Below the pieces are notes generated by a model that saw only the letters and a list, made by a program, of their open reading frames with translations, searched no databases and was not told the origin of the DNA. A DNA stretch of 64,000 bases, from assembly GCA_002395065.1 (NCBI GenBank), contig DGVS01000007.1, positions 1 to 64,000 on the forward strand, read 5' to 3'. Position 1 is the stretch's first letter. Each line of letters starts with the position of its first letter. This document shows positions 41,856 through 50,002 of the stretch, one piece after another. Source of the stretch: Caryophanales bacterium UBA4278. GTDB lineage: Bacteria; Bacillota_I; Bacilli_A; RFN20; CAG-826. The position numbers and the translations under genes are program-made.

Positions 41856-42572
41856 ATGGCTACACCACATAATGAGGCTAAAAAAGGCGATATTGCGAAA
41901 GTCGTTTTAATGCCTGGCGATCCAAATCGTGCAAGATGGATTGCCGAAAACTTTTTACATGATGTGAAACTTGTTAATCAAGTTCGCGGAAACCTTTGCT
42001 TTACTGGTTTAACCAAGAACGGAAAACGTGTTTCAGTTATGGCTTCTGGTATGGGACATCCATCCATTGGTATTTATTCTCATGAACTTTTTGCCGAATA
42101 TGATGTTGAGACAATTATTCGTGTCGGAACATGCGGATCATACCAACCAAACATCGATTTCTTTGATGTTTTGCTTTGCGCCGGTGCTTCTACCGACTCC
42201 AATTGGATGAGCCAATATGGATTAAATGGAACATATTCAGCTTTAGCTGATTTTGATGTTTTACTTAAAGCGCGTGAAGTTCTTTTAAAGAAGAAATATC
42301 CACATCACATTGGAAACATTTTTGCTGCCGATGTCTTCTATGATCATGATAAGGAAATCTGGAAGAAGTGGGCTGCTTTAGGAATTATGGGTGTAGAAAT
42401 GGAATCTTACGCCTTATATGTCACTGCTAAAGAACTTGGCAAGCATGCTTTAACTATGTTAACTGTTACTGATAGTTTCGTTAAAGAGGGTCGCTTGACT
42501 GCTGAACAACGTCAAACTGGACTTCATAACATGATTGATGTTGCGATTGAAACCGCTGAATCATTTGCATAA
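41856..42572 (+). CDS. deoD: Purine-nucleoside phosphorylase DeoD
   Basis: A protein of 238 residues of the hexameric NP-I family: VVLMPGDPNRARWIAENF at the N-terminus, RVGTCGSYQ phosphate/ribose region and MGVEMESYALY. It splits purine nucleosides with phosphate in salvage. The ATG at 41856 is fixed by AAGGAG six bases upstream; the longer frame begins before the promoter. The next gene follows by four bases. Confidence 0.94.
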   Translation: MATPHNEAKKGDIAKVVLMPGDPNRARWIAENFLHDVKLVNQVRGNLCFTGLTKNGKRVSVMASGMGHPSIGIYSHELFAEYDVETIIRVGTCGSYQPNIDFFDVLLCAGASTDSNWMSQYGLNGTYSALADFDVLLKAREVLLKKKYPHHIGNIFAADVFYDHDKEIWKKWAALGIMGVEMESYALYVTAKELGKHALTMLTVTDSFVKEGRLTAEQRQTGLHNMIDVAIETAESFA

Positions 42573-42576
42573 TAAG

Positions 42577-43179
42577 ATGTCCGTCTTATTTGTTGTTTTA
42601 ATTATTCTGCTTGGAGTTGCAATAGTTTTAACTATTGCTTTTCCTTACATTTATCGATTTGTTTATCGAAAAAAGTATCGTGAAATCTATGGACATAAAG
42701 TTTATCGCTTAGCGATGAACAAAGATTATTACTTAATTAATCTTTTGACTCTTAAGAGTCATGATAACTCTAAACTTGTGATTGATCACTTAATGTTTGC
42801 AAACAAGTTTATCTATGTCTTCTATGATTTCTATTGTGAGGCAGATTTATATGGCAAAAGTACCGATAACTCCTTTTTGTTAAAAGGAAAGAACAAAAAC
42901 TCTTATATTGATAATCCGGTACTAATCGCCAAAAAACAACTCAAAGAATTATCATCTATTATCAGCTTAGATGAATCCTTATTTGTGCCAATCGCACTAG
43001 TTAATGATTCGTGTAATATCATCAATCATGATGATGAACACTCCCTTGTTTATATTCGTAAACTAAAAGAAGCAATTCGCTTTTATGAGAGCAAGGATGT
43101 TAAACCGCTTAACCAAGAACAAATGATGTATGCGGTTCACGACATCTCCTGTATTAATTTAAGAGACAAAAAAGAATGA
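42577..43179 (+). CDS. Membrane-anchored protein with a NERD-like region
   Basis: A protein of 200 residues. One N-terminal membrane helix (about residues 2-25) is followed by a domain with KLVIDHLMFANKFIYVFYDF and DNPVLIAKKQLKELSS, the layout of NERD nuclease-related domains (an Asp before a hydrophobic strand, then NP and Q). The catalytic E-x-K of active NERD is replaced by DFY/CEAD, so activity is doubtful. It has no Shine-Dalgarno and probably depends on coupling to deoD. It overlaps the next membrane protein by four bases. Confidence 0.55.
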   Translation: MSVLFVVLIILLGVAIVLTIAFPYIYRFVYRKKYREIYGHKVYRLAMNKDYYLINLLTLKSHDNSKLVIDHLMFANKFIYVFYDFYCEADLYGKSTDNSFLLKGKNKNSYIDNPVLIAKKQLKELSSIISLDESLFVPIALVNDSCNIINHDDEHSLVYIRKLKEAIRFYESKDVKPLNQEQMMYAVHDISCINLRDKKE

Positions 43180-44225
43180 TTGGAAAAGAAAGCTGGAAAG
43201 ATTACAAAAAAGACTTCTCTGTCAAATTAACTTTAACAGTGATGTATGTTTTCATTTTGGCATGCTCGTTACTTCTAAATATTTTTAGTGGCGTGACAAT
43301 GATTTTAACCATTCCTTTTATTGTTCTACCATTTACTTTTGCATATCTCTCCACACTTGCTGGAATCGACGTTTCAAAAAACGCTCCAATTAAGTCATTT
43401 TTCTTCTTTTATCCGCTCTATTTCCAAGGCATCTTTTTTAGTGGATTTAAAGCGATTGTTGGTTTCCTAAAAGCAATCCTTATTTCAATCATCTTTAGCA
43501 CGGTTTTAACACTTATTCTTTATTACGCTTATTTGAAGGTTCAACCAGGATTTGCGGAGATTTTGACTGAAATTGAGGCTGCAAAAGACGTTTCATCAAT
43601 GCGTGTTGCCATGGATAAATTTATGGCGTTTGAACCAGCAAATATTACAATAACAATTTCTTCAATTTCTGGATCATTTTTTGGATGTTATACGTTTATT
43701 AGACATTGCTTAATTAATAGTGAAAAATTCTATGTTAATTTAATGACAACAAAGCCAATGCCAATGAAGGCTATTAATCGCCTTTATGCTCTAGCATCTC
43801 GTAACAGAAGAAAAGAGTTTTTAAAAGAATATTATGGTGCTGTTTGGTATGTCGCTTTGTGGTTTATTATCACCTTTGCTGGTGGTGCAACCGGATCACT
43901 ACTTCTTTTAAAACTTGATGCCACTCGTTCTTTATTTATTGGCTTATTTGTATCTTTGATCCTTTTAATTCCATTTATTCCATACTACTTTTGTGTTTTA
44001 AGAAATATCTTCATTGCTTCTAGTGATGATTATTCCAAAGCTTCGATTGAGTTAAGTGAAAGAACTTTAGCCGAACTACAGCGAAATAACCAACTCACCG
44101 AAGAAGATCGAAGCAAAATTGAAGAAGAAATTAAGAAAAGCAAAGAAGAATATGAGAAGATGCTAAAAGAGGCTGAAGAGGCCGAGAAAAAAGCGCAAGA
44201 GAAACAACAAGAAAATAAAAAATAA
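43176..44225 (+). CDS. Multi-spanning membrane protein with C-terminal coiled coil, unknown
   Basis: A protein of 349 residues with about six hydrophobic segments (about residues 19-65, 85-125, 158-180, 228-250, 258-280) and a charged coiled-coil tail from about residue 290 rich in Glu and Lys. No motif was recognised. Coupled to the NERD-like gene by an ATGA overlap, so the two probably act together at the membrane. It ends at a strong terminator facing a minus-strand tRNA-Gly. Confidence 0.75.
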   Translation: MIGKESWKDYKKDFSVKLTLTVMYVFILACSLLLNIFSGVTMILTIPFIVLPFTFAYLSTLAGIDVSKNAPIKSFFFFYPLYFQGIFFSGFKAIVGFLKAILISIIFSTVLTLILYYAYLKVQPGFAEILTEIEAAKDVSSMRVAMDKFMAFEPANITITISSISGSFFGCYTFIRHCLINSEKFYVNLMTTKPMPMKAINRLYALASRNRRKEFLKEYYGAVWYVALWFIITFAGGATGSLLLLKLDATRSLFIGLFVSLILLIPFIPYYFCVLRNIFIASSDDYSKASIELSERTLAELQRNNQLTEEDRSKIEEEIKKSKEEYEKMLKEAEEAEKKAQEKQQENKK

Positions 44226-44250
44226 ACAGTGCATAGCACTGTTTTTTCTT
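44225..44250 (+). terminator. Terminator of the deoD operon
   Basis: AACAGTGC (44225-44232) pairs with GCACTGTT (44236-44243) across an ATA loop, followed by TTTTTCTT. Confidence 0.88.
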
Positions 44251-44254
44251 CCTT

Positions 44255-44328
44255 TGGAGCAGATGACGGGAATCGAACCCGCATAACTACCTTGGCAAGG
44301 TAGTGTTCTACCACTGAACTACATCTGC
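44255..44328 (-). tRNA. tRNA-Gly (anticodon GCC)
   Basis: A 74-base cloverleaf with encoded CCA on the minus strand: acceptor GCAGATG with CATCTGC, anticodon loop TTGCCAA, reading GGC/GGT. It converges on the deoD operon and diverges from gltX; its promoter must lie in the gltX upstream region. Confidence 0.95.
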
Positions 44329-44359
44329 AATTCAGCGTTTATTATTATAAAAAATAATG

Positions 44360-44365
44360 TATAAT
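44360..44365 (+). promoter_or_regulatory. -10 box of gltX
   Basis: TATAAT in the same AATGTATAATAC context as the 382-387 box. The start codon is 31 bases downstream, so a short leader without a clear Shine-Dalgarno is predicted. Confidence 0.55.
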
Positions 44366-44396
44366 ACTTCAAGACAAATATTGAGAAACAAATTTT

Positions 44397-46061
44397 ATGG
44401 CAAACTTTACTGAATTAGCAAACTACATCTTCCCAGAAATTAACGAAACAATCGAAGATTTAGAGAAGAAATATCCTCCAAGAAAGCTTCCAGAAGGAGC
44501 GGAAGTAACTCGTTTTGCTCCAAGCCCAACCGGATTCCTTCATCTTGGATCTCTTTTTACATCCTTAGTTGCTCATAAAGTTGCTAAAGACACCAAAGGT
44601 GTTTTTTATCTTAGATTAGAAGATACTGATACCAAACGCGAAATCGAAGGTAGTGGTGAAGAACTTGTTCGTCAACTTTCTTTTTTTGGTGTTGCACCTG
44701 AAGAAGGATATCTTGGTGAAAAAGATGTTGGCGAATATGGCCCATATCGACAAAGCGAACGTGAACATATTTATCGTGTTTGTATTAAAGAATTAATGCT
44801 TAAAGGACGTGCGTATCCATGTTTCTGTTCAGCAGAACAACTTGAAGAAACTCGCGAAATCCAGGAAATGAATAAAGAAATTCCTGGATATTACGGTGAT
44901 TATGCCATTTGTCGTAACATTGATCCAAATGATGCTTTAGCACGTATTAAAAACGGAGAACCTTATGTCATCCGTTTCCGCTCTTTGGGAAACCACAACA
45001 ATAAGGTGACATTCCATGATGAAATTCGTGGCGATATCTCTATTGCTGAAAATGACCTCGATATTGTCATTATGAAATCTGATGGTTTACCAACATATCA
45101 CTTTGCCCATGCGGTTGACGATCACTTTATGAGAACGACAACAGTTATCCGTGGCGAGGAATGGATTTCGTCCGCACCAATTCATTTAGAATTATTTGAT
45201 GCCTTAGGCTTTAAACTTCCTCGTTACGCTCACCTTCCAGTGATTATGAAGCTTGATAACGGAAATAAACGTAAGCTTTCGAAACGTAAAGATCCGGAAG
45301 CAAGTGTCTCCCACTTCATAGAAGGCGGCTATCCAGCAGAAGCCCTTAAAGCTTACTTAATGAGCATCGCCAATTCTAACTTTGAAGAATGGACTGCTGA
45401 GAACAAATCATACAATATTGATGACTTTAAGTTCTCCTTCTCAAAAATGAGTCTTGATGGTGTTCTTTTTGACCAAGACAAACTCGATTTCTTTAGTAAG
45501 GAAGTTATCGCACTATTTAGTGCAGAAGAACTTTACAAACGTTGTTTAGAGTGGTCTGAAAAATTTGACGTGAAACTCAATAAATTTTTGAATAAATACC
45601 AGCAAATCTCGGTTAAAGCATTAAATATCGAACGTGGTGGAGAGAAGGCAAGAAAAGACTTTAGCAACTATTCTCAAGTCTACCCAATTATCGGTTTCTT
45701 CTATCCAGAAAGATATGCCGAAATTGTTAAAGATGGTTATCCATTTAACCCAGCAATTGAGTCTTCTCTTGCTAAAAATGTTTTAGAAGATTTTGCCAAG
45801 AGTAATGACTACTCCCTTGCGAATGATGTTTGGTTCTCAACAGTGAAAGAACTTGGTGTTAGACATGGTTTTGCTGAATCTGGAAAAATCTATAAACAAG
45901 CACCAGATCAATATAAAGGTCATGTTGGGGATGTCGCGGAAATGATTCGCGTTGCTCTTTGCGGAGCGAAAAATTCTCCAAATCTTTACTGTGTCCTACA
46001 AATCTTAGGCAAAGAAGAAGTAAATCGTCGTATTAATTTAGCTGTGACTAGTTTAAAATAA
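44397..46061 (+). CDS. gltX: Glutamyl-tRNA synthetase
   Basis: A class I synthetase of 554 residues, about 70 longer than Bacillus GltX. FAPSPTGFLHLGSL near residue 40 holds the HIGH-type motif and KLSKRKD near 293 the KMSKS-type motif. YLRLEDTDTKREI is the glutamate-site block. The extra length lies before the catalytic domain (about 35 residues) and in the anticodon-binding half. A tRNA-Glu gene begins seven bases after the stop. GatCAB, needed if it also charges tRNA-Gln, is not in the window. Confidence 0.94.
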   Translation: MANFTELANYIFPEINETIEDLEKKYPPRKLPEGAEVTRFAPSPTGFLHLGSLFTSLVAHKVAKDTKGVFYLRLEDTDTKREIEGSGEELVRQLSFFGVAPEEGYLGEKDVGEYGPYRQSEREHIYRVCIKELMLKGRAYPCFCSAEQLEETREIQEMNKEIPGYYGDYAICRNIDPNDALARIKNGEPYVIRFRSLGNHNNKVTFHDEIRGDISIAENDLDIVIMKSDGLPTYHFAHAVDDHFMRTTTVIRGEEWISSAPIHLELFDALGFKLPRYAHLPVIMKLDNGNKRKLSKRKDPEASVSHFIEGGYPAEALKAYLMSIANSNFEEWTAENKSYNIDDFKFSFSKMSLDGVLFDQDKLDFFSKEVIALFSAEELYKRCLEWSEKFDVKLNKFLNKYQQISVKALNIERGGEKARKDFSNYSQVYPIIGFFYPERYAEIVKDGYPFNPAIESSLAKNVLEDFAKSNDYSLANDVWFSTVKELGVRHGFAESGKIYKQAPDQYKGHVGDVAEMIRVALCGAKNSPNLYCVLQILGKEEVNRRINLAVTSLK

Positions 46062-46068
46062 TCACACT

Positions 46069-46140
46069 GGCCCTATGGTCAAGCGGCTAAGACGCAACCC
46101 TCTCAAGGTTGAATCGAGAGTTCGATTCTCTCTAGGGTCA
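46069..46140 (+). tRNA. tRNA-Glu (anticodon CTC)
   Basis: A 72-base cloverleaf: acceptor GGCCCTA with TAGGGTC, anticodon stem CAACC/GGTTG, loop CTCTCAA, reading GAG. CCA is not encoded (CCC follows the discriminator). It stands directly behind gltX. Confidence 0.93.
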
Positions 46141-46149
46141 CCCGTAAAA

Positions 46150-46186
46150 AAATACCCGTTTCCAAGTCGGAACGGGTTTTTCTTTT
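46150..46186 (+). terminator. Terminator of gltX/tRNA-Glu
   Basis: ACCCGTTTCC pairs with GGAACGGGT with one bulged base, flanked by A and T runs (TTTTTCTTTT). Confidence 0.85.
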
Positions 46187-46196
46187 GGGTGACCAA

Positions 46197-47276
46197 TTAA
46201 TCAAATCTTAGAACTGGATACCTACGGCGTATTGAAGTAACCTCATATTCAATGTCTTTTAATTTACTAAGCTGCATTGAACTAATCTCGTTACCTTCTT
46301 TAATTAAGGATTTGATTTCAGCTGATTCCGTCATAAAGGATTGTTCTAGTGAACGAATGGCAAATGTATTTTCTTGAATGGTTTTTTCGAGCGATTTTAG
46401 TGAAGAATTGATAGAGTTTTCTAATGAATCAATCTTTTCCATTAACTCATTGTGACGGAGCTGAGCATCTAAAAGTTGTAGAGCTTGATAAATATTCGCT
46501 GCACGGTTAGATGACATTAGATAAATCAAATAATCCAAATATTTGTAATCTTCTTTTTTGATAATGAAAGTGGTGTTATTGAATTGATTTTCAGTGTAGC
46601 GTAGTTCATCCACATACTTTTTGGCTAACTTGTTATCATCGTCAATGATTTTTTTGTATCGAGCAACTTCATTGTCGTAAGCCTGCTTGGCTTTTTCGTG
46701 TGGAAGATATGGATCCTTCTTTTGTCCAAATCTTCCAAATAAATATCCATTAAGTGCATATATTTCGTTTTCACGCTTTCGCCAGATTGGTAAAGAAATT
46801 AACCAGGAGACCATTAGTCCAAATCCTACAATCAATAACGCTCCAATTGCAAACACAAGGGCGAAAACAATTAGTGCAAAGAGATGGAAGATAACTTGGA
46901 AGAATACGGAATATGCCCATGTGGAAATGTGCAACCATTCTTCTTTAAAAATAAAGAACACAGTGCCACCAGCAACAACTCCGACAATAGCAGTGATGAT
47001 ATAAATCAAAGTATCTAATGAACGTAAATAATCGATCGGATTAATAAATCCATATCTTTTACACTTCAATTCATCGTATCTTTGTTTGAATTTGATTAAT
47101 TCCGGTTTAAATTTGAGACTATTATTATATTTGCGGTTTTCTTCTCTAATGTATTCTTGTTGTTTTTCAATATGCTTGGCAATATCAACAAGATCGCGTT
47201 TCCTTTTTTCGCGTAAAGCAAAAAGATAGGACATTCTGGCTCGAAGTTCGAGTAGTTTTTCTAAATCAGAATTCAT
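46197..47276 (-). CDS. Membrane protein with flanking coiled coils, unknown
   Basis: A protein of 359 residues: N-terminal coiled coil (about 1-70), two or three membrane helices (about 88-165), then a cytoplasmic part with a long C-terminal coiled coil from about residue 275 (LMEKIDSLENSINSSLKSLE). The layout recalls membrane scaffold or chemosensor-like proteins, but no signalling motif is present. The minus-strand promoter TAGACA-17-TAAGAT ends six bases before the ATG, predicting a leaderless mRNA. Function unknown. Confidence 0.75.
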   Translation of the reverse strand: MNSDLEKLLELRARMSYLFALREKRKRDLVDIAKHIEKQQEYIREENRKYNNSLKFKPELIKFKQRYDELKCKRYGFINPIDYLRSLDTLIYIITAIVGVVAGGTVFFIFKEEWLHISTWAYSVFFQVIFHLFALIVFALVFAIGALLIVGFGLMVSWLISLPIWRKRENEIYALNGYLFGRFGQKKDPYLPHEKAKQAYDNEVARYKKIIDDDNKLAKKYVDELRYTENQFNNTTFIIKKEDYKYLDYLIYLMSSNRAANIYQALQLLDAQLRHNELMEKIDSLENSINSSLKSLEKTIQENTFAIRSLEQSFMTESAEIKSLIKEGNEISSMQLSKLKDIEYEVTSIRRRYPVLRFD

Positions 47277-47282
47277 ATGTTT

Positions 47283-47311
47283 ATCTTAAAGATATTTTCT
47301 TTGTCTGTCTA
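47283..47311 (-). promoter_or_regulatory. Promoter of the coiled-coil membrane protein, predicted leaderless
   Basis: On the minus strand TAGACA (47306-47311), 17-base spacer, TAAGAT (47283-47288), then six bases to the ATG. It lies just past the terminator of the upstream minus-strand gene. Confidence 0.7.
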
Positions 47312-47312
47312 T

Positions 47313-47344
47313 AAATAAAAAAACTCGCCACAAATGTAGCGAGT
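47313..47344 (-). terminator. Terminator of the 83-residue protein gene
   Basis: On the minus strand ACTCGC and GCGAGT form a hairpin followed by seven T, leading straight into the -35 of the next gene. Confidence 0.85.
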
Positions 47345-47362
47345 CGTCGTTTTCTAAATTAA

Positions 47363-47614
47363 TTAACCCATACGGAAGAATTTTCCGTCAGAATAAACCC
47401 AAGCGCCAACAACGCGAGAAAAGTTTGAATTGGTTCCATGAGCAACATCATTATTATAGAAATAATTCTCCGCTCCACCTTGTGTCATAAACTTTTCAGC
47501 GTTTCCAGCGCTAGATGTTGTCATAATATGATCGCCCCTTTTCGTCATTAAAAAGGCTTTTTCTCCATCAGCAAACTGAAGATAAATGCAATACTTGCCA
47601 AAAACAAATCCCAT
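47363..47614 (-). CDS. Small protein of unknown function
   Basis: An 83-residue protein, glycine- and aromatic-rich, ending in a WVYSDGKFFRMG segment. No membrane helix or signal peptide. AAAGGAG stands before its ATG, with a TGTTATGAT extended -10 upstream and a strong terminator. Divergent from the lipid kinase gene. Not recognised. Confidence 0.7.
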   Translation of the reverse strand: MGFVFGKYCIYLQFADGEKAFLMTKRGDHIMTTSSAGNAEKFMTQGGAENYFYNNDVAHGTNSNFSRVVGAWVYSDGKFFRMG

Positions 47615-47649
47615 GATTAGATTTCTCCTTTGTTAACTTAATCATAACA

Positions 47650-47677
47650 TTGATATATAAAATAATTAAATTAAAAT
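47650..47677 (+). promoter_or_regulatory. Promoter of the lipid kinase gene, near-leaderless
   Basis: TTGATA (47650-47655), 16-base spacer, TAAAAT (47672-47677), ending 12 bases before the ATG; predicted leader about five bases with no Shine-Dalgarno. Confidence 0.5.
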
Positions 47678-47689
47678 TAGAAGATAGAT

Positions 47690-48562
47690 ATGAATGCACT
47701 CTATCTTTATTCAAATAAAACCGGATTACAACGTAAATTTAAAAAGCATAACAAGATTATTGAGAGATTACGCAAAACTTTTGATTGCGTTGAACCTCAT
47801 TTAACTTCTTCCATTGAAGATTTAATGTCGTCTTGTCGCGATGCAAAGAAAAACGGTTACGATGTGATTATTGTCTGCGGTGGTGATGGAACTTTAAAAG
47901 ACGCTGTTAATGCCATCGCTCCTTTAAACAAAGAAGAAAGACCAATTATTGGCTACATTCCAACGGGAACCGTAAATGATTCGGGTAAGTCATTTGGTGT
48001 TAAAGGAAGCATTCGCCAAGCAATCAAAGTAATTGAAAATCGTGAGGTTTTTGAAATTGATATTTGCAGAGCAAATAACGAATACTGGACATTTGTTGCT
48101 GCGATTGGTCAATACACCGATATTTCCTATATTGTTCCTCGTAAACAAAAGAAGGTTCTTGGACGTTTCGCTTATTACAATCAAGCTGTGAAAGAAGTCT
48201 TCACAAAGAAAAGAGTTCAAGTTCATTTGAAATGTGATCAAGGAGAATTTGATTTTGAAACACCATTTTTGATGTGCCTTAACGGAGTCAATGTAGGTGG
48301 TTTTAGAGTCAATCCGAAAAACTCCTTGTTTGATGGTAAAATGGATATCTATATTACTCCGACAACCATTTTTAATGGTTTAACCAACTATATCTTCCAT
48401 CGAAAGAAGATTACGATAATTAGCACCAAACACGCTGAAATTTCCACCTCAGAAAAAGGTTCGTGGTGTTTAGATGGTGAGGAAGGAATGAAGGGCGATC
48501 TTGTTTTAGACGTCTTACCACGTCATATCCAAGTGTTTGGATTCTTCAAAAACAATCGATAA
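47690..48562 (+). CDS. Diacylglycerol-kinase-family lipid kinase
   Basis: A protein of 290 residues with the DAGK catalytic block VCGGDGTLKDAVN near residue 64 and the second glycine motif as PTGTVNDSG, where DgkB and YegS have GT-NDFA; the phenylalanine is replaced by serine. The C-terminal beta domain ends in the usual LDGEE motif. The family phosphorylates diacylglycerol and related lipids, including sphingoid bases in eukaryotes. In this genome a sphingoid substrate is conceivable because of the 31214-33170 operon, but nothing here proves it. Confidence 0.88.
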   Translation: MNALYLYSNKTGLQRKFKKHNKIIERLRKTFDCVEPHLTSSIEDLMSSCRDAKKNGYDVIIVCGGDGTLKDAVNAIAPLNKEERPIIGYIPTGTVNDSGKSFGVKGSIRQAIKVIENREVFEIDICRANNEYWTFVAAIGQYTDISYIVPRKQKKVLGRFAYYNQAVKEVFTKKRVQVHLKCDQGEFDFETPFLMCLNGVNVGGFRVNPKNSLFDGKMDIYITPTTIFNGLTNYIFHRKKITIISTKHAEISTSEKGSWCLDGEEGMKGDLVLDVLPRHIQVFGFFKNNR

Positions 48563-48630
48563 ATTCAAAATTCCCAGCAAAACTCAACTATTTTTTAAAA
48601 TTTATTCTTTAACTTTTTTTCTTATTGTTT

Positions 48631-48636
48631 TACAAT
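48631..48636 (+). promoter_or_regulatory. Candidate -10 box of the 416-residue membrane protein
   Basis: TACAAT with TTTAAC 17 bases upstream (48608-48613). The leader carries GGGAGGA. Confidence 0.5.
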
Positions 48637-48657
48637 ATCAGCAACGGGAGGAAAATT

Positions 48658-49908
48658 ATGGAAGTTAAATCAAAAATGAAGATCATCTCCTTTGCGATTG
48701 CTGCTGCTTTTTTTGCGGTCGCATTGTTGCTCTTCTTCCTCGCCCCAATTCTTGTTGAAGAAGTTGCCGCTGTTTACTCTGGTGCAACTACTTTATTAGG
48801 TGGAGCGAAAACTTTGTTTTCATTCGCATTTGACAACGGCAAATATTTGATTTTCTTTATCGTATTTGTTTTGTTTGTTTTCTGCTACATTTGGTGGATG
48901 ATTGTCATCTTAATCCGTAAGAAATACAAATCATTTATTTGGTTTGGTGTGACCTTTGCTTTAATTCTTCTTAATGCATTTTCACTTTGTGGATTAATGG
49001 TTACAGTTGATGGCACCCAATCTGTTTTGAAACAAGTCTTTGCGCTTGATGGTGCACTGATTGGCAAAGCATTTGTAGCTGCTTCGTTAGCATTCTTCTT
49101 CTTCGGTGTGATGTTTACCACACTCTGCGCTTATAGTGACATTTTACAATCACTTGAAGCACGTGCTAATGAAAGAAGTGCAGAAGAAGAGGAAATTCGC
49201 AAGATGGCTCGCGAAGAAGCCCAAGACGTCTATGACGATAAACGTAACGCCATTCTTAAGGAGGATGCAGATATGTCAATTTATGATGATAAATTAAATT
49301 TAAAACGTCGTTCTGAGGATAGTAATGATGATTACTATGAAAACCTCATCAACGAATTACCAATGTTTAGAAAACGCCGCGGTGAACAACCAGTTGAAAA
49401 GAAGGTTGTTGTTGAACACGTTGTCGAACAACCAAAACCAGAACCAAAACCAGTTGTTAAACCAGCTCCAGTAGTTGCTCCAGCTAAACCAGCTGCCGAA
49501 CCATTCGAAAGAATTTCTTTCGCAGAACGTTTAGGCAAAGCTGATAAAGTTCTCAAAGAGCATTACAACGAAATTAAGAGTGAAATTCTCTCTTATGGTA
49601 TTAAATCCCGTGTTTCCAACAGTGGTGATACATTCCGTCTCCATACCAAGACTTATGTCAAGGTTGTGGTTGCCGGTAAAGGTCTAAAGCTCTATTTAGC
49701 CCTTGATCCAAAGGCCTACAAGGATAGCACATTCCCAATAGGAGATGCTTCTGGAAAAGGACTTTACAAAGAAATTCCACTTGTCTTCAAGGTTAAATCC
49801 GAACTCTCTGTCCGCCGTGCCAAACAATTAATTGGTGAAGCCGCAGCTAAAGACGGATTAGTCCAAGGCGAAGTCGAAGCTCATGACTGGGCTAAAGAAC
49901 TTAAGTAA
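48658..49908 (+). CDS. Four-helix membrane protein with a conserved C-terminal domain of unknown function
   Basis: A protein of 416 residues: four membrane helices in residues 1-165, a charged helical stretch, a linker of Pro/Lys/Val repeats (about 255-290) and a C-terminal domain from about residue 292 beginning ISFAERLGKADKVLKEHY and containing KLYLALDPKAYKDS. From memory this domain (SFxExL, RLHTK, LYLALDP, AKxLI) recurs in many gut Firmicutes proteins, often repeated. GGGAGGA precedes the ATG at 48658. The membrane half plus acidic linker resembles the 33500-34984 protein. Function unknown. Confidence 0.75.
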   Translation: MEVKSKMKIISFAIAAAFFAVALLLFFLAPILVEEVAAVYSGATTLLGGAKTLFSFAFDNGKYLIFFIVFVLFVFCYIWWMIVILIRKKYKSFIWFGVTFALILLNAFSLCGLMVTVDGTQSVLKQVFALDGALIGKAFVAASLAFFFFGVMFTTLCAYSDILQSLEARANERSAEEEEIRKMAREEAQDVYDDKRNAILKEDADMSIYDDKLNLKRRSEDSNDDYYENLINELPMFRKRRGEQPVEKKVVVEHVVEQPKPEPKPVVKPAPVVAPAKPAAEPFERISFAERLGKADKVLKEHYNEIKSEILSYGIKSRVSNSGDTFRLHTKTYVKVVVAGKGLKLYLALDPKAYKDSTFPIGDASGKGLYKEIPLVFKVKSELSVRRAKQLIGEAAAKDGLVQGEVEAHDWAKELK

Positions 49909-49927
49909 GCCAAATTATTAACTAACA

Positions 49928-49958
49928 AAAGGTGAGCGTTGTCTCACCTTTTTATTTG
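49928..49958 (+). terminator. Terminator of the 416-residue membrane protein gene
   Basis: AAAGGTGAG (49928-49936) pairs with CTCACCTTT (49943-49951), followed by TTATTTG. Confidence 0.85.
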
Positions 49959-49964
49959 TTTAAA

Positions 49965-49993
49965 TTGTAATTTAATGCTGACTCAACGATAAT
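49965..49993 (+). promoter_or_regulatory. Promoter of the 1261-residue surface protein
   Basis: TTGTAA (49965-49970), 17-base spacer, GATAAT (49988-49993), ending nine bases before the ATG at 50003. There is no Shine-Dalgarno; the leader would be at most two or three bases. Confidence 0.6.
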
Positions 49994-50002
49994 AGTATTA
50001 AC

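Noticed and set aside
44030..44314. Minus-strand frame of 94 codons over tRNA-Gly and the preceding gene end
   Set aside because: Shadow of the tRNA-Gly gene and of the lysine/glutamate-rich tail of the plus-strand gene.
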